Both the position numbers and the translations under genes were made by a program. Positions 38,211 to 46,602 of a DNA stretch of 64,000 bases are shown one piece after another. The first letter of the stretch is position 1, and the number at the start of each line of letters is the position of its first letter. This DNA comes from a virus: the IMG/VR virus record IMGVR_UViG_3300017991_000105, positions 1 through 64,000 of that record, one strand, 5' to 3'. Below the pieces are notes generated by a model. The model did no database searches. It was not told where the DNA came from and saw only the letters and a program-made list of their open reading frames with translations.

Positions 38211-39746
38211 TCAGAACAGCCTTGGAATGGGGTCTATATAAATACTCTTCCCTGGTGAAAAGGTGGACAATACCACCCTGATAGGGACTCTCTGGTTCTC
38301 TGGTCCTAAGTGAGTGAACGCTATAGGAACATACATGACGAACGGAACATAGGCCCCCTGATTTTCCCACGTGGATGTGGCGTCAGCTACCAGGTCTACT
38401 CTGTCCTGGGCCGCGTTAGCTATGGGCCGACCTGACAGAGTAAAGCGGACCCCTGGCTGAAAGGCGCTAATGTCTCCGTGGTCTATCTCCGCCCAGATCG
38501 TTCCCTGGTGGAGTGTAGCCGCTGGCCAATTTTGGTGAAGACCGTGAACAGCCACCCCCAAGACACTGGTGGTCCCTGGCGGGAAGTCCATGTAGGTCTG
38601 TTCCAGGCCCCACAGGTTCAGGATCAGTCTGGCCGCCCTGTCTGGTGGGTTCGTGTTAGGGTCCAGCCTGTAGGACAGCGGGAAGGACCCGTGTCTGTAG
38701 ATGGTCTGGTCCGTGGTGATTTCCCCGCCCCACTGGAACGCCCTGTAGGCCAGGGGGTCCTGTTGGTATTCAGACATGTTCAGTTTGTGATAGTTGATGG
38801 GCTCCCAAGTCCCAGAACCCGGAGAGAATTCTATGGTTTCGTGGACCAGCTCCACTCCCCTACACTGGACAAAGGCCCCGTAGTTCTGAATTCTTAGGTC
38901 ACTGACCGATCCGTCAAGCTGGGAGTCCGTGACACTGACAGCTCCCCTACAGTTGATCAGGTTCAGCCCATAATTCCCGGAGTAGTTCTGGACATTGTTC
39001 AGGTGGACGTGGGAAGAGTCATCAAAGGTCAGCTTTGGCGTGGAACAGGCTATGACCTCCACAGAAGAACACTGGTCAAAATTCCAAGGATAGCTGGTAG
39101 GGTTACTCTGGCATTGTTGGAACCTGATGTTGTGTGACCTGAAGGCGTCAATTTCCAAAGTCCCGCCGCCCCCGGTCTTGGCGAATTCACAGGCGTAGAA
39201 CTGAACGTCCCTGGACTGATTGATGTAGACAGTCCCGTCAAACTGACACTGAACAAACGTGTTCCCTGTGGGTGTGTTTCCAGTTCCTTCTGATCCTGGA
39301 AGCTCCACGGTTCCTTGGAAGTGACACCTGTCAAACCTGGTGTCCGCCTGGGAGTCATCCGCGTAACAGTCCGCTTGACACTTAAACCTGAAGAAGCGCT
39401 GGTTGGACCCCCAGTAGATAGACAAGACTTCCACGTGTGTGTAGGTTAGAACGTCAGGGTCCCAGTCAACTCTGACCTGTCCCGCTGGTCTGGCCGTGAA
39501 CAGTTCATCCCCGGACTCTGGCCACCCTATCCACTTGACGGTCCTGTCCAAATATTGCATGAAAATCTGTGATTTCCCAACCTGGTAGGCCGTCCTCCTG
39601 ACCCACACGTTGTCCCCGTTGGACAGGGCCGTGTAGACCACGCCGTCCACCTTATTCCAGGCCCCTGGCTGGGTGTCCGCTGAAGCTTGGGTGTGGGACA
39701 GGCCGTCCCCGTGAAAGGTGGCCGTGAAGTCAATGTAGTAGTCCAT
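38211..39746 (-). CDS. Beta-helix tail protein, 511 aa
   Basis: Residues about 140-300 show short repeats of the form xxFxxCxFxGTVxI (FDRCHFQGTVELPG; FVQCQFDGTVYINQ; VQFYACEFAKTGG; IRFQQCQSN), the signature of a right-handed parallel beta helix with stacked Cys/Phe positions. The C-terminal 150 residues form a separate beta domain. Such proteins are tailspikes or fibre parts that bind or degrade surface polysaccharide. No catalytic residues can be assigned. The ATG follows AGGAGACCCCC. Confidence 0.7.
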   Translation of the reverse strand: MDYYIDFTATFHGDGLSHTQASADTQPGAWNKVDGVVYTALSNGDNVWVRRTAYQVGKSQIFMQYLDRTVKWIGWPESGDELFTARPAGQVRVDWDPDVLTYTHVEVLSIYWGSNQRFFRFKCQADCYADDSQADTRFDRCHFQGTVELPGSEGTGNTPTGNTFVQCQFDGTVYINQSRDVQFYACEFAKTGGGGTLEIDAFRSHNIRFQQCQSNPTSYPWNFDQCSSVEVIACSTPKLTFDDSSHVHLNNVQNYSGNYGLNLINCRGAVSVTDSQLDGSVSDLRIQNYGAFVQCRGVELVHETIEFSPGSGTWEPINYHKLNMSEYQQDPLAYRAFQWGGEITTDQTIYRHGSFPLSYRLDPNTNPPDRAARLILNLWGLEQTYMDFPPGTTSVLGVAVHGLHQNWPAATLHQGTIWAEIDHGDISAFQPGVRFTLSGRPIANAAQDRVDLVADATSTWENQGAYVPFVMYVPIAFTHLGPENQRVPIRVVLSTFSPGKSIYIDPIPRLF

Positions 39747-39755
39747 GGGGGTCTC

Positions 39756-40763
39756 CTATGCGTCAATGGACAGTCTGACGGAGAACTTCTGGTCTGTGAT
39801 GGGCCTGGACGAAGGGTTGACCCAGCGTTCTACCCACAGGCCGTATTTGTTTCCGTCCACGTCTGGCGTGGCTGGGGCCAGGTTCCCAAGAGTCAAGGCC
39901 GCTCCTTGGGTAGCGTAGCTGAAGGCCACACCAACAGGAGCCTGATCTTCCGCTGTTATCTCTGTGATGGCGTTCCCCACCACTGGGTCCTTCCCCAGAC
40001 TAATGGCGGCCCTGTAGCTGATCACGTCATCCACGGAACCCGCCGCCGGTGTGGTTCCTCTGGCTCCGCGCCCCACGGCCGGGATAACCAGCTTTTCATT
40101 GTCTTGGGTCTTGGAAGCGTAGTAGTACCACTCCCCCGTTGTTTCGTTCTCCAGGAACCCGTTCAGGGGGTATTCCGTCACGTCTCCGGTGTCCAGGTAG
40201 AACGCGCCTGAAGAGTCATGGCCCGCCAGAAGCGCCTGGGCAGGAACGTCTGATGTGTCAATGTAGGCCCTGACGTTGGTCATGATGTCCAGACCTATGT
40301 TCTTGACCACGAACCCCCTGTATTCCACATCCCCCACTTCACTTTCATCCGCGTCCACGTTGTCAAACAGGACGTTTGAAAGATAGCCCAAGGTGATGTC
40401 CTGGTCCACGTCTCCAGCCGGGAGCCCCGCCGCTGTCACATCTAACACGATATACTTGGAGTCCGTTTCCCCGTCATAAACCGTGTAGACCCCGTCTCCT
40501 GTGATGGGAACTTCCAGACCAAACTGGCCGCCAGGGGCCTTCCACTGAAGGGACGCCGTGGCCACGATGAACCGAAGGGTCCCCTGTGGATAGCTGGCTA
40601 CATCATAGGCGTTAATGGCCGCCACGTCTGTGATGGTCACGCCGCCGATGGTGGAAGCGGTCCAGGAAATCATGTCACTGTTGGCTATCTGGGTGACCAG
40701 GACAGCTCCGCCCAGTCCGCCGTTATCCGTCCGAAAGAAAGCTAGGTCCGCCGGGTTCGCCAT
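39756..40763 (-). CDS. Tail protein, paralogue of 36430-37407, 335 aa
   Basis: Beta-rich protein, with FVVKNIGLDIMTNVRAYIDT, YPLNGFLENETTGEWYYYAS, VPAVGRG-like loop and LWVERWVNPSSRPITDQKFS at the end. The match to 36430-37407 extends over the C-terminal 200 residues. The two copies flank a beta-helix protein and two small genes, so they may form attachment modules for different tail-tip parts. Strong AGGAGGACCCC site. Confidence 0.65.
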   Translation of the reverse strand: MANPADLAFFRTDNGGLGGAVLVTQIANSDMISWTASTIGGVTITDVAAINAYDVASYPQGTLRFIVATASLQWKAPGGQFGLEVPITGDGVYTVYDGETDSKYIVLDVTAAGLPAGDVDQDITLGYLSNVLFDNVDADESEVGDVEYRGFVVKNIGLDIMTNVRAYIDTSDVPAQALLAGHDSSGAFYLDTGDVTEYPLNGFLENETTGEWYYYASKTQDNEKLVIPAVGRGARGTTPAAGSVDDVISYRAAISLGKDPVVGNAITEITAEDQAPVGVAFSYATQGAALTLGNLAPATPDVDGNKYGLWVERWVNPSSRPITDQKFSVRLSIDA

Positions 40764-40772
40764 GGGGTCCTC

Positions 40773-43286
40773 CTATACCGTGAAGGCTTCGCCTCCTGTT
40801 TCCAAACAGTTCTCTTCTATCTGTGTTCTGTAGGCGTCTCCCGCCCAGTATCTATACAAGCAAAAATGTTTCAATCCTACTTCTTTGGCCGTTCTGACCC
40901 TGTCTTGGGTTCCGTGTGTGTAGAAGGAGTTATAGTAGCCGTCATTGGGAACGTCAATCCCCCAATGACCTGATCCGGACTCTGACGTGTCACTGACCCA
41001 CGCCACAGGGGTCACTCCTATAGAATAACATTCTCCCCCGTAGATGTTGTAGGGGATCTCCACGGTCACTTCATCGTTCCACGTCAGCCCCCGGACAGCC
41101 AAGGCGTCATGGAGATCATGGTAGGGTGTGGCCCAATACCAGAAGTATGGATAGATGTTGTCAGGGTCCCCTGGTTTCTGGTAGCCCCAGAAATTCCTAA
41201 GCTTCTCCTGGATGATCCCTGATGACCAGGTGGTTCTGGCGTGGGTGAAGGATTTGTTGAATTCTTCGCTCCATGGTTCGTGCATCCACAGCGCTATGTA
41301 GACATCTTCCTTCCCCGCCAGTAGCGTGTTCAGTTTCGATATGACAGAGTCCACCATGGTGGACGCCAGGTTGATGTTTTCAGGAAAGTCCCGTAGGGTT
41401 GGGTCCAGGAACCGAAGGGCTTTATAGTCAGCGGAAACATACATTCTGATGTGGCCGTCACTGACGTTCAGGGGGTACAGTTCATCAAAGGAGATGTCCT
41501 GGGGGCCAAAGATGTGGCGTCCTATCTTTCCTGTTCCGCCCACCCATGGCGCTATTCCTTCCTGATAGTAGAGCCTGGACCCCATCTCTTCCAGGGACTC
41601 CGCCCAGGTGACCTCCACTTCAGGGTCCTCTTCAGGTTCCTCTGGTGGGATGGGGATGGACCGGCTGGGGAAGGGGACTTCATCCGCCTGGGACGTGACG
41701 TTCCAGAACCTCCCTTCCGAATACTTCCAGTCAAGATATTCATGAAGGGATCTGATCACCGTGGCCTTCTTCGTCAGACCGTAGTCCTGGCCAGCCATGG
41801 TCAGACAGCCCCTGTCAATCATGTCCACGATACATTCCCGGGCTTCCCTGAAGTAGTCCGTGAAATTACAGGCCACGCCCTTGGTGTGTGCTACGCCAGA
41901 GAAGCCCGCGCCATACGGGCCGTCAAACATGAATTCAGACTTCTCCCCCGTGTAGAACTCCACCTTCCTGGCCGCCCAGTGTCCCACTTCTGTGGGGCCA
42001 TGACGCGGCCTGACACGAACCTGGGACGATCCTTCAGGACCGAAGACCAGATACTTGGTCAATGGTGGAAGCGTTATGGTGGACGCCATGTCAGGGTCTA
42101 TCCCGTAGTCATAGGTCCCCACGTCCCCGTTCATGGGGTAGGCCACATCCCGGTAGCTGTAGATAGGGTGAAGCTCCGGATCATTCTGGATGAAGGTGAA
42201 GTCAGGTAGGACTTCCGTTGACAGGGTCTCCGCCAGGAACCCGGCCGTCTGTGGCATATGGGGATCATCCCCTATAGATCCAGACTCTATTGGATAGTCA
42301 GGATCTTCCGTCAGCCTCCAGAACCAGCGCCGTTCACCCTTCAACTGTCTGAACCCGACGAAGAAAAGAGCCGCGCCGTTCTCCGGGGCCGCGTTGATGG
42401 TGATGGACATGGTCTTCCCAGCATACTGGCCGTCAATCGTGTAGACAGGGATTTCCTGGGGTTCGTCAGAGATGTCCACTTCTGTCAGATAGGCTGACCG
42501 TCCTTCTGTGGAGCCGTGGTAGCCGCCAAAGAAGTCCCCGTTCCCGTAGTATCTCCACTGGTCTTCCCCTCCGCTCCTGGACGGGTCCAGGTAGGGGATG
42601 AAGTATTGGCGCTGGTTCTCCGTGTAGACCGCCGTGTCAAAGCGTTCACTGACCCCGATGAAATGACGCGCCCGGCCTCCAGCGTTCATCCTGGTGTAGA
42701 ACACGATAGACTCCCAGATGGGAGACATGTTCCCCTTGATCCCGTGAACTTCTATTTCCGTGGGTATCCCTGGGACAGCGTCAAACCTCTTCACCTTGAA
42801 GTCATTGGGGAAGCCCACAGGCCGACAGATCCAGGGGGATTGATGGTGTTGAAAGTGTTGGTTTCCAAACCCGTAGGGCTTCCCGCCGACCCCAACCCAG
42901 TAGAACCTGGCCGTGGACACAGGGAACGGGACCGTCTCCATGACCGCCAGCGTGTAGTCATTGAACCCAAGGCTGAAGAACTGTCCTATAGGGAAGGTGA
43001 AGTGTTCTTTCTTACAGAAGGGAAGCCGCTGGGTCTTGGACAGGTAGACGTGGAAGTCCCAGTCATCCAGGCCGTTGAAGAACCGGATGTCATTGTGATA
43101 GTTGAAGATGGTGTTGAAGTGAGCGTCATACATTCCAACCGTAGCGTGGGGCCAGTAGGAGTCAGAAGAGCCGCCAAATTCAGGGTCCTGGTCCACTGTC
43201 ACCTGTATGGGGTCTTCAATGTAGAGCCCGCTCTGGGTTCTGTTCCGTCTGAACCTGACCGGTGGTGGAAGAAAAACGTAGCCCAT
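40773..43286 (-). CDS. Large tail-tip protein, 837 aa
   Basis: A long aromatic-rich protein (MGYVFLPPPVRFRRNRTQSG onward). The middle has Asp/Glu/Pro linker PIPPEEPEEDPEVEVTW. The C-terminal 240 residues (DVYIALWMHEPWSEEFNKSF; FWYWATPYHDLHDALAVRGL; VGLKHFCLYRYWAGDA) contain Trp, His and Glu patterns that recall glycosidase-like barrels, but no family can be named. The ATG at 43286 overlaps the previous stop by one base. It is a candidate host-range or surface-degrading protein. Confidence 0.65.
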   Translation of the reverse strand: MGYVFLPPPVRFRRNRTQSGLYIEDPIQVTVDQDPEFGGSSDSYWPHATVGMYDAHFNTIFNYHNDIRFFNGLDDWDFHVYLSKTQRLPFCKKEHFTFPIGQFFSLGFNDYTLAVMETVPFPVSTARFYWVGVGGKPYGFGNQHFQHHQSPWICRPVGFPNDFKVKRFDAVPGIPTEIEVHGIKGNMSPIWESIVFYTRMNAGGRARHFIGVSERFDTAVYTENQRQYFIPYLDPSRSGGEDQWRYYGNGDFFGGYHGSTEGRSAYLTEVDISDEPQEIPVYTIDGQYAGKTMSITINAAPENGAALFFVGFRQLKGERRWFWRLTEDPDYPIESGSIGDDPHMPQTAGFLAETLSTEVLPDFTFIQNDPELHPIYSYRDVAYPMNGDVGTYDYGIDPDMASTITLPPLTKYLVFGPEGSSQVRVRPRHGPTEVGHWAARKVEFYTGEKSEFMFDGPYGAGFSGVAHTKGVACNFTDYFREARECIVDMIDRGCLTMAGQDYGLTKKATVIRSLHEYLDWKYSEGRFWNVTSQADEVPFPSRSIPIPPEEPEEDPEVEVTWAESLEEMGSRLYYQEGIAPWVGGTGKIGRHIFGPQDISFDELYPLNVSDGHIRMYVSADYKALRFLDPTLRDFPENINLASTMVDSVISKLNTLLAGKEDVYIALWMHEPWSEEFNKSFTHARTTWSSGIIQEKLRNFWGYQKPGDPDNIYPYFWYWATPYHDLHDALAVRGLTWNDEVTVEIPYNIYGGECYSIGVTPVAWVSDTSESGSGHWGIDVPNDGYYNSFYTHGTQDRVRTAKEVGLKHFCLYRYWAGDAYRTQIEENCLETGGEAFTV

Positions 43287-44110
43287 TATGGTAGCCCCTC
43301 TTCCCACCCGTCTTCATCATCGTGATTTTCGTTGTAGGACAGGAACCTGGGAAGACCCATTCCACCAGCCGCTCCTATCATGATCAGGTGTTGGGAGTAA
43401 AGGTCCCCGCTGGAACTCCGGTGGAAGCCCGTCAGACCCAGGTTCACAGACCCGAAAGGATAGGACGCCGTTTCCAGCGTGAACCCGCCTGGTGTTGGAA
43501 ACAAGATCCGACCCGCCAAGGATCTGGGGTTGTCTTCGTCTTCGTCATCCACTTCATGGGAGTAGCCGTAGCAGATCCCGCCGACCTGGACCAACCATAG
43601 GTCATTTTCTAGTTTCGCCGTGACGATCCCCATGGACCCAAACGTGTAGCCTACCAGGTCTCCTAGTTCATTTTCATCAGACAAGAAGGCTTCTTCTCCG
43701 GGTAGGGTGTGTTGAAGACACCGACCTACCCCGCCCTGGTAGACCCCACGGACTATCACGCCAGCGTAGGCTGGGAGCGTGGTTTCATCCCCGTCATACT
43801 GACAAGGAAGGTATACAGGCGGAGCCCATCCGTGGTTATGTTTTCCGTATAGATGGGGGACGAAGGGAAGCATGACCTGACCTTCACGGGGGATGTGGGT
43901 GTCCCCTATCAGGTCCGTGGCCATCTCCACAAAGCCCTGGTCAGTGATGACAGGGGACTGGCCGCCTTCGTCCACCTGGACACCTGTGGTCCCGCCCTGG
44001 TTCGTGGTGGCGTGTTCCACAGCGTACAGGCCGCGCCCGTAGTTCAGGTTGGTCCGTCCCTTGGAGTCAGCTTTTCCGCTGAACATGGCTATGATCTTGT
44101 CCCTGATCAT
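43286..44110 (-). CDS. Probable tail protein, 274 aa
   Basis: Begins MIRDKIIAMFSGKADSKGRT and contains Gly-rich strands (YAGVIVRGVYQGGVGRCLQH; GDLVGYTFGSMGIVTAKLEN) and an acidic C-terminus (NENHDDEDGWEEGLP). The strand-turn pattern with MGIVTAKLENDLWLVQVGG looks like a baseplate-type beta domain. Function inferred only from context between tail genes. Confidence 0.6.
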   Translation of the reverse strand: MIRDKIIAMFSGKADSKGRTNLNYGRGLYAVEHATTNQGGTTGVQVDEGGQSPVITDQGFVEMATDLIGDTHIPREGQVMLPFVPHLYGKHNHGWAPPVYLPCQYDGDETTLPAYAGVIVRGVYQGGVGRCLQHTLPGEEAFLSDENELGDLVGYTFGSMGIVTAKLENDLWLVQVGGICYGYSHEVDDEDEDNPRSLAGRILFPTPGGFTLETASYPFGSVNLGLTGFHRSSSGDLYSQHLIMIGAAGGMGLPRFLSYNENHDDEDGWEEGLP

Positions 44111-44298
44111 TCAGTGTCCCCTTTCAACATGGGGACCCGTCCCCGCTCTTCACTGGCTATCACCTTGACCAATGGTCCGTCCCTCTGGATCACGATCTTC
44201 CCAGACATCTCTTCCTTGGAGATGACCACAGCGCTTCCCGTACAGATGAAGATCCCCCGCTGGCCGTGGGTGTTCAGAACTTCAAACCTGTCCTTCAT
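44107..44298 (-). CDS. Small protein, 63 aa
   Basis: Sequence MKDRFEVLNTHGQRGIFICT followed by GSAVVISKEEMSGKIVIQRD reads as a small beta domain. It overlaps both neighbours by 4 bases (ATGA type). It may be a minor tail component. Confidence 0.6.
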   Translation of the reverse strand: MKDRFEVLNTHGQRGIFICTGSAVVISKEEMSGKIVIQRDGPLVKVIASEERGRVPMLKGDTE

Positions 44299-44492
44299 AA
44301 GATCACCATCTTATGGCCGCCCGCGATGGGGAGCGCCACACGATGGTTCCCCAGATGTCCCGCCTTTCCGGTGGGGCCGATCATGACCGCCATGTGGCCG
44401 CCGCCCGTCAGGCCGTAGGACCTTTTCCGCTGGACCGCCTGGGTCCGTCTTCGTAGTGTGATTTCTATGGGTTCAAACCCGTGTCTTCTCAT
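44295..44492 (-). CDS. Small basic protein, 65 aa
   Basis: The ATG at 44492 lies five bases after the tail hub stop (GGGTGACAAC ahead); an upstream in-frame ATG would overlap that gene by 89 bases and is not used. The protein is basic (RRRTQAVQRKRSYGL) then Gly/His-rich (TGGGHMAVMIGPTGKAGHLG). Function unknown. Confidence 0.55.
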   Translation of the reverse strand: MRRHGFEPIEITLRRRTQAVQRKRSYGLTGGGHMAVMIGPTGKAGHLGNHRVALPIAGGHKMVIL

Positions 44493-44496
44493 GTTG

Positions 44497-46602
44497 TCAC
44501 CCGTAGCCAATGACCACCAGCGTGGTGGTGGCGTTTCCTGATCCATCGTAGACGTGGGACCAGCCTTCCACCCTGGCCCTGTCACCGTAGCTGACAGGCG
44601 GGAAGTCCTTCATGGCGTCCTGGACTGATCCTGTGATCCTGGTTCCTATCGGAACCGTGACTATCCCCTTCAGGGTCACCGTGGTTCTGATCTGTTTGGA
44701 GGACTGGACCGTGTTGTCCCTGACGAAGTCCGCCAGCCTGTAGGCGTCATCCCAGTCTACCACCAAACCCATGGACACCGAAGCCATCCCCAGGTCACTG
44801 TCTCCGCCTGGGAGGTTTCTGTAGACTTTGATGGGCATTCCCCGCCGCTTGGACCAGGTGGTGGGGACCTCCGCCGCCGGGATCTGGGTGATGGAAGCGT
44901 TGGTCTTGTAAAGCGTGTAGTTCCAGGAAGCCTTCTGTCCCCTGGTGTTGGGTGGGGTCAGGGTCTTGGTGGGGTCCAGGACGGAACTGTAGGTGACCTG
45001 TTGCGCGTGTCTGTAGGACAGCTCCCTGTAGACCTTCTGGAATAGCCTGATCCTCCACAGGGGCTTGGAAGGAAGGGCCAGACTGTTGGTGACCTCCGTC
45101 CGCTCCAGGTCCTTCAGGGGGTAGTAGAACAGGGGGCCGTGTTTCCAGACGTACTTATTCCGCTGAAGGTTCCCGTCCTTGTCCCGTAGTAGCTGGTCCG
45201 TGAACACCAGCCCCCACTCCTGTGTGACTGACTCTTGAAGCCGTCCGCCATAGGTGTCATCTTCATAGATGTGTTCCGTCTTCTCCAGACTCCCCTTGTT
45301 TGTCCAGACTCCCGCGTAGTCCAGGGAATGTTCCGCGCTGGTGTTCTGGAGCCCGCCAGGAAGGCCAGCTATCCAGGAATATTCCACAGTTCTGGGGAAC
45401 CCGCTGGGGATGTAGAGCGTTTCGTCAGGGGCTGGGACGGACGCCTTGGGGAAGTAGAGATAGCGGAGCCGTTCTGTGTAGGTCCTGACCAAGATGGGCC
45501 TGTCAAAGACCACGCCTGTGTTCTTGTAGCTGTTGATCACGAATTCCACGGACTCCAGCTTGTGACGGTCAGGGCTGACGTTCAATGTGGGTCTGGTGGT
45601 GTAGACGTTGTATTGGAGATTTTCAACGTCCCCTATGGAATTCACGGACAGGGGCTCCCAGCGTTTGTAGACCTCCGTCCACTGGTAGGCCAGGTGGGAC
45701 ACGTCACCAAATGGGGTCTTCGCGTATAGCTGATAGACCAGGGTCAACTGGTCATTGTCTGACGTGACCGTCCATCTGTCATCCCATCCGCCTGGGCTGG
45801 TGATCTGCCAGTATTTCCCGTAGAAGTAGACCCGCCTGGCGCTGGACGCCCCGCCTTCCCATGGTCCGTCCCATTCGTTCTCCTGGAACTCCCCTTCTCC
45901 GCCTGTGAACTTCAGTTCCGCCGGGAAGGCCACATAGGACCGCTGACTGGACACCGTCTCCGCGTCCGTCAGGTTCAGGCTTCCGGAGTAGACGTTAGAA
46001 GAGCCTTGGGAAAACAGATAGACCGTGGACCCCTGAACTGTGACCTGGGGCTGGAGCGCCGTGACCCCGCTGAAGATGGACTGGAACAGGGGGACAGCCT
46101 CCTGGACCTGGTACTGTTGGACCCAGAAATTGGGGACCCCATACCACAGGTTCAGCCCCAAGACCTTGGAGAACATGTCAGACATGATGTCCTTCATGGT
46201 CCAGCCGCCCACACCGAAGTCATCCCCTTCCCGAAGGAACAGGATGGTGTTGTCATCCGTGTCTTCCTTCATGTCATCCCAGAAGACCCTGGGAGCCGAC
46301 ACAAACAGGTAGTTTTTCTTGGGGGCCTTCACCAGCATGTTGGACAGCCAGTCTCTGAAATTCACCGTTGTAGAAGGTTCCCCTTCTATCCCCTGGCTGT
46401 TCATGTTCACGTCCGCTATCCGACCTGACCGGCCGTCCAGCGTGGTCTGGTCCCCCGCGTCATAGCCGTCATAGATCCCTTCCAAGTCCAGCGTGATCCG
46501 TTCAGACAGGTCTCCCAGGGACCTGGCGAAGGTCACAGTCTTGACCCTTCCAGGGACCCCGGCCTTGGCTGAAACTGTCTTGGTGGTGTCTATGTATCTC
46601 AT
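44497..46602 (-). CDS. Tail hub or baseplate-type protein, 701 aa
   Basis: The position directly after the tape measure and the opening (MRYIDTTKTVSAKAGVPGRV, FARSLGDLSERITLDLEGIY, then DAGDQTTLDGRSGRIADVNM) resemble phage tail hub proteins, which begin with a T4 gp27-like domain where a small field is defined (DLSERI...GDxxxL). The middle has LFQSIFSGVTALQPQVTVQG-type strands typical of hub domains. No peptidase or lysozyme motif is visible. The assignment is from order and pattern. Confidence 0.55.
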   Translation of the reverse strand: MRYIDTTKTVSAKAGVPGRVKTVTFARSLGDLSERITLDLEGIYDGYDAGDQTTLDGRSGRIADVNMNSQGIEGEPSTTVNFRDWLSNMLVKAPKKNYLFVSAPRVFWDDMKEDTDDNTILFLREGDDFGVGGWTMKDIMSDMFSKVLGLNLWYGVPNFWVQQYQVQEAVPLFQSIFSGVTALQPQVTVQGSTVYLFSQGSSNVYSGSLNLTDAETVSSQRSYVAFPAELKFTGGEGEFQENEWDGPWEGGASSARRVYFYGKYWQITSPGGWDDRWTVTSDNDQLTLVYQLYAKTPFGDVSHLAYQWTEVYKRWEPLSVNSIGDVENLQYNVYTTRPTLNVSPDRHKLESVEFVINSYKNTGVVFDRPILVRTYTERLRYLYFPKASVPAPDETLYIPSGFPRTVEYSWIAGLPGGLQNTSAEHSLDYAGVWTNKGSLEKTEHIYEDDTYGGRLQESVTQEWGLVFTDQLLRDKDGNLQRNKYVWKHGPLFYYPLKDLERTEVTNSLALPSKPLWRIRLFQKVYRELSYRHAQQVTYSSVLDPTKTLTPPNTRGQKASWNYTLYKTNASITQIPAAEVPTTWSKRRGMPIKVYRNLPGGDSDLGMASVSMGLVVDWDDAYRLADFVRDNTVQSSKQIRTTVTLKGIVTVPIGTRITGSVQDAMKDFPPVSYGDRARVEGWSHVYDGSGNATTTLVVIGYG

